Origin: Bdellovibrio sp. 22V
GTDB lineage: Bacteria; Bdellovibrionota; Bdellovibrionia; Bdellovibrionales; Bdellovibrionaceae
Reading direction: 5' to 3'
DNA: 64,000 nucleotides
Assembly: GCF_030169785.1 (NCBI RefSeq)
Contig: NZ_CP125854.1
Location: 1,302,001-1,366,000, forward strand
Both the position numbers and the translations under genes were made by a program. Below, piece by piece: positions 26,279 through 34,445 of the stretch (position 1 is the stretch's first letter; every line of letters begins with the position of its first letter). The notes beneath the pieces were generated by a model. The model made no database searches. It was not told the DNA's origin and saw only the letters and a list, made by a program, of their open reading frames with translations.

Positions 26279-27694
26279 ATGAAGAGCTTGGGAATTTGGA
26301 ATTTTCTTAAAAATATCGTCTCAAAAAGACACACTCGCGGCGTGGTCGTAACACTCACGACTTTGACGCTGCTTATTGGTCTTTTTAATTCGGCAAGCTT
26401 TCCCATCGTCGTTCAACAAATCAAAAAAATTCAGAGGGTGATCCTTGACGGTGTGATCTTCACTCGGGACCCTGACATCGTTTACCATCGCGAAGAAATT
26501 CTCAGTGATTATGAAGACAGAATCTCCGAACCCTTCACTATCTCGGAAGGCCTTCGTCCTCGCGTTGGTTTCTGGTTCGATATTTACACTCGCTATGATT
26601 CCAATAAAAAAGTCGTACATCATACGATGTATCCTTGGATTGTTTTTAAAGTTATTGATGTCACAAGCATCGTTAATGCAGAAATGCCAAAGGCCCGCTG
26701 GATGCGCAATCTGAAAGCGGAAGAGTTCGTGACTGACGAAGTTCAAAATATCCGCGAAGCTTTACGTGAACTTGCGCGCACTGGTGACGTAGACACAGAA
26801 AACGAATACCAGGTCGCTGTCGCCGAAGCTTTGGAAGGACTTGAAGGTTCGCTTAAAGAGAAAGCCAAAGACGCATTAAAGAACGTGCGCGTGCAGACGG
26901 GGCAAAAGAACTTCTTTGCGGAAGGTCTTGAGGTCAGTCCTCTTTATTTGAGTGGCATGGAAGAAATTTTCCGCAATCACAAACTTCCTGTGGAGCTCAC
27001 TCGTTTGCCTTTTGTAGAAAGCAGCTTCAATCGCCACGCTGTCAGCAAAGTCGGCGCTTCCGGAATCTGGCAATTCATGGATTATACGGGAAAAAGCTTT
27101 ATGACCGTGAATGAGCACATCGACGAACGCAATTCTCCTTTTAAGGCGACGGACGCAGCCGCTCGCTTGTTGAAAGAAAATCACATGATCCTGCACCGTT
27201 CATGGCCATTGGCGATCACGGCGTGGAATCACGGCCCTTCGGGAATCCGCCGCGCAATCAAGGCTGCCGACAGTAAAGAACTTGAAGAGATCATTGAAAA
27301 CTATCAATCAAAAACTTTCGATTTTGCTTCTTCGAATTTCTATTGTGAATTCTTAGCGGCCCTTTACGCGGAGAAATATCACGACCAGATTTTTGAAGAC
27401 CTTGAGTACGAAAAAACTTTGGATCTGCATACCGTGAAACTGGCGCGCGCTATCTCCGCTAAGGAACTTTTGCGTCGCAGTGGTTTGGCAAAAGAAGATT
27501 TTATTCTTTACAATCCGGATCTTAAAAAAGCCCTTGAGCGCAACACGTCGATTCCATCAGGATTTACATTGATGGTGGATACACCGGCGCGCCTGGTGCT
27601 CAAAAGCCTTCTTAAAAAAGAAGATCGCACAGCGGCTGATACGAAAGTCAGTCAAAGCGACATCTCCTTTAACTCGGATATTAGCAAAAACTAA
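26279..27694 (+). CDS. Membrane-anchored lytic transglycosylase (SLT, MltD-like)
   Basis: The 471-residue protein has an N-terminal membrane anchor at about 20-42. An SLT domain from about 220 to 345 carries the catalytic Glu247 in LPFVESSFN, then SKVGASGIWQFM and ITAWNHGPSGIRRA. It should cleave peptidoglycan glycans non-hydrolytically, leaving 1,6-anhydro ends, in the periplasm. The C-terminal segment (AISAKELLRRSGL...PSGFTLMV) looks like a diverged LysM-type module. Its stop abuts, without a spare base, the stop of the convergent VWA lipoprotein gene. Predatory or self-wall use cannot be separated here. Confidence 0.92.
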   Translation: MKSLGIWNFLKNIVSKRHTRGVVVTLTTLTLLIGLFNSASFPIVVQQIKKIQRVILDGVIFTRDPDIVYHREEILSDYEDRISEPFTISEGLRPRVGFWFDIYTRYDSNKKVVHHTMYPWIVFKVIDVTSIVNAEMPKARWMRNLKAEEFVTDEVQNIREALRELARTGDVDTENEYQVAVAEALEGLEGSLKEKAKDALKNVRVQTGQKNFFAEGLEVSPLYLSGMEEIFRNHKLPVELTRLPFVESSFNRHAVSKVGASGIWQFMDYTGKSFMTVNEHIDERNSPFKATDAAARLLKENHMILHRSWPLAITAWNHGPSGIRRAIKAADSKELEEIIENYQSKTFDFASSNFYCEFLAALYAEKYHDQIFEDLEYEKTLDLHTVKLARAISAKELLRRSGLAKEDFILYNPDLKKALERNTSIPSGFTLMVDTPARLVLKSLLKKEDRTAADTKVSQSDISFNSDISKN

Positions 27695-29314
27695 TTACTT
27701 CAAACACGAATAGAGAACTTCATAGTTTCCTGCGGGAAGCATTTGATCGAAAACCACGTTCAATCCCTGAACGGTGCGAGTTCCGTCATAGACTTGCCCG
27801 TCTTTCAAAACCAAAAGAGATCTCATTGAGTCAATCACCGGAGCACAGGACAAGGTGATCGACTTCAAGGTATTACGAACACCCTCCGCAATGCCCTGCA
27901 CTTGAGCTGCATAATCCGTCGCGCACACGTCACCGATCACACCGCCTGTCAGTTTGGATATAGCCTCGTAACGGAATCCCGCTGAATAACCCTCACCACT
28001 GAGGCAGGCTTTGTCGCCAGGACGTGCGATGATCGAATGAAAGCTCATCGCCTTTTGGCCATTGAAACTGCTTTGGATAAACTTCACAAAGTTCGCGGGA
28101 TCATTCTTAAGCCCATTCGCGGATTCATCTTCGTCTGAGATCAAAACGACCGCCAGTTGTGCGTCGGAACGGATAAAGTTCACGTTACCGCCGCTTGCAG
28201 CCAACGATCTTTCGACCGCTCGATAGGCTGTATAAATACCTTGCTCACTGCCGCTTCCCGTTTCAGAACGTTGTAATGTATTACCAAGGATCGTGCGCGC
28301 TTCACTGTCAGCGACAGAAGAATTTAAAATATAAGATCCTGTTCTGCCATAAAGAGGCACCAAACGACCGTCACCGAGCGTTTTGTTTTCAGGATCCGTT
28401 GTTGTCACGGCAATCTGCCAATCCAAGCCTTTCACGACATCCAAGAAATTGCGCACGCGTGAGGCCATGCTTTTTTGTTCATAGGCCATTGAGCCGGAGT
28501 TATCGATAACAAAAAGAATGTCTACTTTCTGGTACTCGTTTACTTTCACGTTTTGCGCCATCTGTTTATACAAAGAAGAAACTTTGAACGAAACGGACTT
28601 CTGAGAGGCCTGTCCCAGCTTGTCCTTTGCGGAAACGTTGAGTGTATAATCTCCACCGGCCATTTTCGGGAAGATGATTTTGTTTTGGCCTGCGGCACAC
28701 GCTTTCGAAATCGGACCGAACTGACATGTGACTTCCGCCACCCCTGCGCCAGGATCCGTCACGGAAAAAACAATCTCAACATCGAGGCCTTCTTCAACGG
28801 GAGCCACAGGATATTTTGCAAAAACGATTTCAGGCCCCGTTTGATCGATGAAAATTCTTTTTACATAACATTCACTCGTGCGACCGTCATGATCACGAAA
28901 CTGCACACTCACAGGGACATTCTGATTTGTTTTAGAACTCACCAAGCTGCGGCTGTCGGCATAGTTTTCCCAAACGCCGTCAGCGCAATTGTCATTCTCT
29001 GAGACCTTGGCATACGCAGAATGATAAGGAGGATAAAAATCGAGAAGGAGATTCGTTGAAGCCGTCAGCGTTTCGCCCTTATTGATTTCAAGACCATCGG
29101 GCGTTGAAGGCTGAGAAGGTGTCGATGGGTTTTCTTCATCTGGGTTGGTCGTGCCACCCCCGGATTGTCCACCATTTTCGGTCTCGGGATCTGTGACGAC
29201 TTCAAAATCTTCGTTGTTCAGATTCGACGGAACTTCTTTGCCAGAGCCGCTGTCAAGACAGCCTGTCAAAGCCATCGTCGCCATCAAAATAAAGATCATC
29301 CCAAGATTTTTCAT
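27695..29314 (-). CDS. VWA-domain lipoprotein
   Basis: The 539-residue lipoprotein (lipobox LTGC, Cys19) has a Thr/Pro/Gly-rich linker to about 70 and Ig-like beta domains around 85-240. A von Willebrand A domain follows with the MIDAS sequence IDNSGSMA (Asp271), later VVLISDEDES. Metal-dependent adhesion of this kind suggests protein or surface binding on the cell exterior. I placed the start at the second ATG, which follows GAGAGGGA; the first ATG eight codons upstream lies before that site. Several Cys pairs suggest oxidised folding. Confidence 0.9.
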   Translation of the reverse strand: MKNLGMIFILMATMALTGCLDSGSGKEVPSNLNNEDFEVVTDPETENGGQSGGGTTNPDEENPSTPSQPSTPDGLEINKGETLTASTNLLLDFYPPYHSAYAKVSENDNCADGVWENYADSRSLVSSKTNQNVPVSVQFRDHDGRTSECYVKRIFIDQTGPEIVFAKYPVAPVEEGLDVEIVFSVTDPGAGVAEVTCQFGPISKACAAGQNKIIFPKMAGGDYTLNVSAKDKLGQASQKSVSFKVSSLYKQMAQNVKVNEYQKVDILFVIDNSGSMAYEQKSMASRVRNFLDVVKGLDWQIAVTTTDPENKTLGDGRLVPLYGRTGSYILNSSVADSEARTILGNTLQRSETGSGSEQGIYTAYRAVERSLAASGGNVNFIRSDAQLAVVLISDEDESANGLKNDPANFVKFIQSSFNGQKAMSFHSIIARPGDKACLSGEGYSAGFRYEAISKLTGGVIGDVCATDYAAQVQGIAEGVRNTLKSITLSCAPVIDSMRSLLVLKDGQVYDGTRTVQGLNVVFDQMLPAGNYEVLYSCLK

Positions 29315-29506
29315 GCAGTATCCCTCTCTTGATTTCATTGTTGCCGGGTTTTCAGAGGGCTTTCAAATGAATCTCATTTTGAAATTTTTCTGTCCAAAGC
29401 GTTTACACCTTCAAAAACACTGCTGTCTAAAGTTTTGACCATAATTTCGGAACGACATTTTCGCAAAAGCGATGACATCGCGAAGGAAGAGTGGCAAAAG
29501 AAATTC

Positions 29507-30163
29507 ATGGCGGATCTTATCTTTGAAGACTGGGGTTTGATTCCTTACGAAGAAGCCCTCGCAAAACAAACGACACTCGTTGAAAAAGTTCAGGAAGAGA
29601 ACTCGCCTGGATACTTGATCTTTTGCTCCCATCCTCCCGTGGTTACGACAGGACGGGCCACTAAGCCTGGAGACATTTTTGCGTGGCAAGGCCCCGTTCT
29701 TGAGGTTTCTCGCGGAGGACGCGCCACTTATCATGGCCCGAGCCAGCTTATTGTTTATCCGATTTTAAATCTCACACATGAAAGAAAAGGACGGCAGTCG
29801 CGGGAAATCGTCGGTTATTTGAGAGCTTTTGAAGAAGCCATTGTCGACGTTCTTAAAACTTACAATGTCCAGGCGCAGGGCCGTTCGACTCACAGAAATC
29901 CGCAAACAGACAGCGAGGCAGACGAAACGGGAGTTTGGGTTGAAGATAAAAAACTCGCTTCGCTGGGAATCGCCGTACGCAAGTGGGTCACGTTTCATGG
30001 CGCCGCAATCAATCTGAAATACGACCCAGAGGCTTTTCAGGGACTTCATCCTTGCGGCTTTAGCACACAGACGATGGTGAGCTTGGAACAACTTCTTCAA
30101 GCTGATGTGAACGTTTTAAACTTTAAAGACAAGCTCCGCAGCCGATTGCTGGATGTTCTTTAA
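29507..30163 (+). CDS. lipB: Octanoyltransferase
   Basis: The 218-residue enzyme moves octanoyl from acyl carrier protein to lipoyl domains, the step before LipA. Motifs are VVTTGRATK, SRGGRATYHGPSQLIVYP, KLASLGIAV with the active Lys, and GLHPCGF with the acyl-accepting Cys183. The ATG at 29507 gives the usual N-terminus (MADLIFEDWGLIPYEEAL); a TTG at 29435 would add 24 residues. A strong terminator follows. The gene is about 17 kb from lipA. Confidence 0.95.
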   Translation: MADLIFEDWGLIPYEEALAKQTTLVEKVQEENSPGYLIFCSHPPVVTTGRATKPGDIFAWQGPVLEVSRGGRATYHGPSQLIVYPILNLTHERKGRQSREIVGYLRAFEEAIVDVLKTYNVQAQGRSTHRNPQTDSEADETGVWVEDKKLASLGIAVRKWVTFHGAAINLKYDPEAFQGLHPCGFSTQTMVSLEQLLQADVNVLNFKDKLRSRLLDVL

Positions 30164-30170
30164 AAAATAA

Positions 30171-30197
30171 AAAAAAGGGGCTCTCGGCCCCTTTTTT
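30171..30197. terminator. Bidirectional terminator
   Basis: Stem GGGGC/GCCCC with 5-base loop, A-rich on the left and nine T on the right, lies between lipB and the converging DoxX gene. Confidence 0.9.
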
Positions 30198-30198
30198 T

Positions 30199-30633
30199 TT
30201 ACATATTGTTTTTCTTTGTAAGTAAGTGATCCACCGACCACCTGCCCGCCCCGTGTAGGACAAAGAACAAAGCCGCGAAGAAGTACAACAAAGCCATTTC
30301 TTTTTTTGCAAAAGGATCCGCTGCGTGAACCGCAAAAGCGGCTACACCCATCGTAAAGACAACGAACGCGGCTGCGGGTCTCGTCAAGAAACCAATTGCC
30401 AGCAAAAGACCGCCAACGAATTCAGCCAAGCCAGCACTCCACGCAAACATCTCTGGCATCGGGAATCCTAAACTGGAAACACCCTGAACAAGCATTTCTG
30501 GAGGAGGAATTTTGCCAAGTCCGTGAGAGAACGCCATTGTCGCGCCGATAAAAACGCGCAACATCGCCAAAGCAAGATCATCTTGTTTCGTATTGTAGTT
30601 CTTTGCAGAAAGAAGTTTTTTAAACCAGTCCAT
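30199..30633 (-). CDS. DoxX-family membrane protein
   Basis: The 144-residue protein has four predicted membrane helices and the DoxX pattern: LRVFIGATMAFSHGLGKI, then GLAEFVGGLLLAIGFLTRPAA and a C-terminal pair of helices. DoxX proteins are small inner-membrane proteins linked in some bacteria to redox stress or quinone-related oxidoreductases. It is the last gene of a minus-strand group after PhoH, MaoC and BLUF genes, with GGGGAG before its ATG. Confidence 0.93.
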   Translation of the reverse strand: MDWFKKLLSAKNYNTKQDDLALAMLRVFIGATMAFSHGLGKIPPPEMLVQGVSSLGFPMPEMFAWSAGLAEFVGGLLLAIGFLTRPAAAFVVFTMGVAAFAVHAADPFAKKEMALLYFFAALFFVLHGAGRWSVDHLLTKKNNM

Positions 30634-30660
30634 GAATACTCCCCGGGCTTGTTGTGATTT

Positions 30661-31080
30661 TTATTTAAGATCGGGCGCGGAAGCGCGAAACTTTTCCAGC
30701 ATAGGAATGATGTTGTTTTTGTCGTGCTTTTCGCAGGTATTGAAAAGATCCACCAACTCTTGTGTCGAATTGCTGGAGATATCACCGTCAACGAAAGCCA
30801 TCGCCCAACTGCTAAAAAGACGCTTGTCGCTGGAGGTTTCAATCAACACTTTCAAAGTGTGATTACGATCGTCCATCATAATTTTACCAAGAATCTTTTT
30901 AACGCTTCTCTCGTCGCCTTCGAGAAGTTGCAGGAAGTAGCTTTCGCGGAAAATAAGAAGTCCCGTGACGCCTTCACTTGCATTGTTCTTGCGGGAGATA
31001 TCGAGAATATCGCGGATATCAGTGTAACTGATATCCTCTGCCGCATGACTCATATATACAAGGTGGAAGGTTTTAGCCAT
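30661..31080 (-). CDS. BLUF-domain blue-light sensor
   Basis: The 139-residue protein is a short stand-alone BLUF photoreceptor that binds FAD. Every key position aligns with AppA at a constant offset of 12: Tyr9 (Tyr21), Asn33 (Asn45), Gln51 (Gln63), Trp92 (Trp104) and Met94 (Met106). These residues carry the photochemical hydrogen-bond switch, so light sensing should be intact. There is no fused output domain; the C-terminal 40 residues are helical and probably signal to a partner. AGAGGT precedes the ATG. It lies 10 bases after the MaoC gene and 27 before DoxX. Confidence 0.95.
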   Translation of the reverse strand: MAKTFHLVYMSHAAEDISYTDIRDILDISRKNNASEGVTGLLIFRESYFLQLLEGDERSVKKILGKIMMDDRNHTLKVLIETSSDKRLFSSWAMAFVDGDISSNSTQELVDLFNTCEKHDKNNIIPMLEKFRASAPDLK

Positions 31081-31090
31081 AGACCTCTTT

Positions 31091-31495
31091 TTAAACAGTC
31101 ATCATCATGATAACTGCTTCGCCTTTAACAACGATATCACCGTTCGGTTTCGTCGCGTTGGTTTCAACAGTTGCGATACCTTTTTCCTTACGAATGCCAG
31201 TCACTTTGATTGTGATATTGATCGTGTCGTCAATAAACACAGGATTTACGAATTTAAGAGATTGGCCCAAGTAAATACCGCCACGACCGATACCATCAAC
31301 AAGAGCTCTGGAAATCAGAGCTCCCACGATCATGCCGTGGGCGATACGACGTTTGAAACGACTTTTGGAAGCGTACTCATCGTCAAGATGAATAGGATTA
31401 TGGTCACCAGAAAGCTCTGCAAACTGACGAACCATTTTGTCTGTCACTTGCACAGTGATTGTTGCCGTATATCCTACATCAATTTCCTGAACCAT
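31091..31495 (-). CDS. MaoC-type (R)-specific enoyl-CoA hydratase
   Basis: The 134-residue hot-dog-fold protein has the hydratase catalytic pair Asp31 and His36 in GDHNPIH, followed by RRIAHGMIVGALIS. It resembles PhaJ-type enzymes that hydrate enoyl-CoA to (R)-3-hydroxyacyl-CoA, linking beta-oxidation with PHA or lipid synthesis. No PHA synthase is in the window, so the pathway is uncertain. AGGAG lies before the ATG, and 10-base gaps on both sides support one transcript with PhoH and BLUF genes. Confidence 0.93.
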   Translation of the reverse strand: MVQEIDVGYTATITVQVTDKMVRQFAELSGDHNPIHLDDEYASKSRFKRRIAHGMIVGALISRALVDGIGRGGIYLGQSLKFVNPVFIDDTINITIKVTGIRKEKGIATVETNATKPNGDIVVKGEAVIMMMTV

Positions 31496-31505
31496 TTTCT
31501 AACTC

Positions 31506-32822
31506 CTAAAGAATATTTGCTGCCAATTCGGCAAGCTCCGATCTTTCACCTTTCGTGAGAGTCACGTGAGCAGCAATAGGATGCCCTTTGAATCTCTCGA
31601 CCGCGTAGGTCAGACCACTGTTTGCGGAATCCACGTAAGGATTATCGATCTGGTAAACGTCACCAGTCAGAATCACTTTCGTGCCGCGGCCTGCACGCGT
31701 AACGATGGTCTTGATTTCATGCGGAGTCAAGTTTTGTGCTTCGTCAACGATAAGGTACTGCTTCGGAATGCTGCGACCGCGAATGTACGTCAGCGGTTCG
31801 ATATTCAACATGCCTTGATTGATCAGTTCCTGCGCGCGACCTGCTGCTTTTTTGTCCGCACCCATCAAGAACTCTACGTTATCAAAGATTGGTTGCATCC
31901 AGGGATTTAATTTTTGTTCTATGTCACCTGGCAAATATCCGATGTCACGGCCCATTGGGAAAATAGGACGAGAAACCAACAAGCGCTGGAATTGGCCTTG
32001 ATCGAGAGTTTTATGCAAACCTGCCGCAATTGCGAGCAAAGTTTTACCCGTTCCGGCTTTACCAACCAAAGATACGAATAAAATCTCATCATTCAAAAGA
32101 CAGTCCATCGCAAACGCCTGTTCGACATTTCTTGCGTGAATGCCCCAGATGGAATCCGCAGCCTGCATCAAGGGAACGATCGCTTTTTCAGCAAAGCTGT
32201 AACGGCCGATCGCCGAGTGATTCGGGTTTGCAGAGTCTTTCATGATCACATACTGATTCGCGTAAAGCTTCATGTCTGTGATGAAACGTTTTTCTTTGTA
32301 GAAAGAGTCGATTTGCTCTGGAGAAACCAAAATCTCTTGATAGCCTTCGTACAAATCATCGCGGTTGATATCGTTGGTTTCGTAGTCTTTCGCAACAACG
32401 CCGTAAACGTCTGCCTTGATACGCAAGTTGATATCTTTAGAGATCAACTCCACTTTGTAGCGTGGATGTTGTTTCTGCAAAGCCAGCGCCGTATTCAAAA
32501 TACGGTTGTCCGCTTTTTGATGATCCAACTCGGAAGGCATACCTGCCAACATCAAGTCAGTGTTGATATAGACCATTGTTTCGGAGTTGTCGATTTGCAC
32601 TCCGCTTGCCAAAGAACCTTTCGCACGAAGCACGTCGATGAAACGGCTGAATTGACGAGCGTTACGGCCATTCTCGCCTTGGTCTCTTTTGAATTTATCC
32701 ACTTCCTCGATAACAGAGATTGGGATGTGAACGTCTGCTTCTCCAAAACGCAGGATCGCCTGGGCGTCGAAAAGAATCACATTCGTATCAACAACAATTT
32801 TTCTGCGCTTAGCTTTACTCAA
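31506..32822 (-). CDS. PhoH-family ATPase with N-terminal PIN domain
   Basis: The 438-residue protein joins an N-terminal PIN ribonuclease domain (VVDTNVILFD with Asp12, acidic residues further on) to a C-terminal PhoH ATPase with Walker A GKAGTGKT near 250 and Walker B YLIVDEAQN. PIN-PhoH proteins unwind and cut RNA in the cytoplasm. The start is a TTG with GGAGGG just upstream. It is the first gene of the PhoH-MaoC-BLUF-DoxX group. Confidence 0.95.
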   Translation of the reverse strand: MSKAKRRKIVVDTNVILFDAQAILRFGEADVHIPISVIEEVDKFKRDQGENGRNARQFSRFIDVLRAKGSLASGVQIDNSETMVYINTDLMLAGMPSELDHQKADNRILNTALALQKQHPRYKVELISKDINLRIKADVYGVVAKDYETNDINRDDLYEGYQEILVSPEQIDSFYKEKRFITDMKLYANQYVIMKDSANPNHSAIGRYSFAEKAIVPLMQAADSIWGIHARNVEQAFAMDCLLNDEILFVSLVGKAGTGKTLLAIAAGLHKTLDQGQFQRLLVSRPIFPMGRDIGYLPGDIEQKLNPWMQPIFDNVEFLMGADKKAAGRAQELINQGMLNIEPLTYIRGRSIPKQYLIVDEAQNLTPHEIKTIVTRAGRGTKVILTGDVYQIDNPYVDSANSGLTYAVERFKGHPIAAHVTLTKGERSELAELAANIL

Positions 32823-32944
32823 AGGACAACCCTCCGTAGTTATGGTCCATGCAATCTCTCTGCATCCGCTGCAGAAGATCCACAGCTAAATTGCAACAAA
32901 TTGCAGGACCAAAGTCCACGGAAAAGGGTCGCGAGAATTTGAAA

Positions 32945-33454
32945 TTATGAGATATGGGAAACGAGTACGTCGCCAGCGTCTGTTTTCAAGCTCGCACTGA
33001 CGTTTTCAATGAATTTTACAAAGTGATGAAGCGCTACATCATTCATAGTTCCCTTGACGAAACTAGCGCCATGACGAATCACACCTTCATCCTCAAGAGC
33101 ACGACTGTTATTTACGCGAATTGTGAATGGAAAATATGTGGAGTGGTTAAGGTAAACACGCATCGCCACCTCATCACCTTGTGAAAAGCCACCTTCCATC
33201 AATTCCAAATCAAAAGCCATCCCGTTTTCAGAGATGTCATATAGAGCCGCTTTCAAAAGACCCTTCTCTGGAAGAACCACGAAAGCGCCCACGAATTCAG
33301 TTAAGATCGTTCTTTTAATTTCACGGCGATCGCGGCTCAAGATTTCCTGACGCGCTTCCGTGATATCAAGGACCTCCGCCCCCACCTCTTTTTTACCATT
33401 TTCCAAAGAATTCTGAGCTCTTAGGCGTGGCGTAATATCGAGAACTTTCCCCAT
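32945..33454 (-). CDS. PilZ-domain c-di-GMP binding protein
   Basis: The 169-residue protein carries both PilZ signatures, RxxxR at Arg44-Arg48 (RREIKR) and DxSxxG at 73-78 (DISENG), so it should bind c-di-GMP. The N-terminal 40 residues are a charged tail with VLDIT repeated at 4-8 and 28-32. The ATG at 33454 is preferred because AGGGGG precedes it, rather than one 15 codons upstream. It may receive signals from cyclases such as DgcB encoded at 41435. Confidence 0.9.
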   Translation of the reverse strand: MGKVLDITPRLRAQNSLENGKKEVGAEVLDITEARQEILSRDRREIKRTILTEFVGAFVVLPEKGLLKAALYDISENGMAFDLELMEGGFSQGDEVAMRVYLNHSTYFPFTIRVNNSRALEDEGVIRHGASFVKGTMNDVALHHFVKFIENVSASLKTDAGDVLVSHIS

Positions 33455-33546
33455 TATTTCCCCCTGTGACTCATTTCTTATCGGCAAAAAATGTTTCAAC
33501 TTTAGCCGTCTTGCACCTAAGTCCAGTTTCGTCTTATATTGAGACG

Positions 33547-34428
33547 ATGCCAGTGATTCGCGCCGTTTTATTTAGCGTTCTCGTCCATTCTCTGCTGATC
33601 GGAGCGATCCTTTGGCTTGCACCTCTATTGCAAATTCCCAGCAAAGAGACGATTGAGGTGCAGTTGTTTCCCGAGGGGCAAATCCTCGAAGCGTTAACAC
33701 CGAACAAACAACAGATCGTGCGACAGGCGTTGGTGCCGGAAAAAATGAAAGCTCCCGACGATGAAACATTGGCGCGTTTTCTTTCCGAACAAAAACAGAG
33801 AGTGCGCCAAGAGCAAAGAGCTGCGCAAAGCGGAATGACTTCCAATCGAGCCAATCAACCCGGGCCCGTCCAAGAGCAAAAGACACAGCCACAGCGACAG
33901 GCACAAAAACGTGCGCAAGAAAAAGTCGAAAAGGCGGATGACGGCTGGAAGGAAATGGATATCACGCAAGATCTTGCCGAGATGAATCGCTACAGCGATG
34001 GTCTTTCCACGATCGGCGAATCCATGCCACGCGATATGAAGGTCGGTTCGTTCACGGCGCTCAATACAGATCGCTACCTTTTTTATACATTCTATGCGCG
34101 CATGGAAGAGTTGATTCGCTATCGCTGGGAAAGCCGCGTGCAATCCGCCATCAACAGCTTTGACCGACCGACATTAGCGTTAGCCGGCAATCGCAACTGG
34201 ATCACACACGTGGAATTTCTGTTGGATAAAAATGGCTATTTGCGTTCAGCGTTGATTATGAAAGAGTCAGGCATTCGTGCTTTCGACGCCGCTGCGATCA
34301 ATGCTTTCAAAGAAGCCAAAGTCTTTCCAAATCCTCCGCAGGAAATGGTGCAAGACGATGGCTTCATCCACATCAAATTTTCCTTCACGGTCAACTACGC
34401 CCCACCGACCCTCGTAAACCGCAATTAA
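33547..34428 (+). CDS. TonB-like energy transducer
   Basis: The 293-residue protein has one N-terminal membrane helix with Ser10 and His14 spaced as in the proton-coupled helix of TonB (SVLVH). A Gln/Arg/Lys-rich periplasmic linker follows (about 70-150). A C-terminal TonB fold spans about 215-290 (HVEFLLDKNGYLRSALIM, AAINAFKEAKVFPNPP). ExbB/ExbD genes are not adjacent. The start is chosen at the ATG directly before the helix; an upstream start would place 27 extra residues before it. It could energise the TonB receptor at 21458, but that is inference. Confidence 0.88.
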   Translation: MPVIRAVLFSVLVHSLLIGAILWLAPLLQIPSKETIEVQLFPEGQILEALTPNKQQIVRQALVPEKMKAPDDETLARFLSEQKQRVRQEQRAAQSGMTSNRANQPGPVQEQKTQPQRQAQKRAQEKVEKADDGWKEMDITQDLAEMNRYSDGLSTIGESMPRDMKVGSFTALNTDRYLFYTFYARMEELIRYRWESRVQSAINSFDRPTLALAGNRNWITHVEFLLDKNGYLRSALIMKESGIRAFDAAAINAFKEAKVFPNPPQEMVQDDGFIHIKFSFTVNYAPPTLVNRN

Positions 34429-34429
34429 A

Positions 34430-34445
34430 AGGTACGGCCGTACCT
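34430..34445. repeat. Perfect 16-bp palindrome AGGTACGGCCGTACCT
   Basis: The palindrome fills the 17-base gap between the stops of the converging TonB-like and NamZ genes. Its AAAGGTAC entry directly after TAA resembles the elements after cpaF and hldA. It may terminate both transcripts, although no T-tract follows. Confidence 0.5.
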
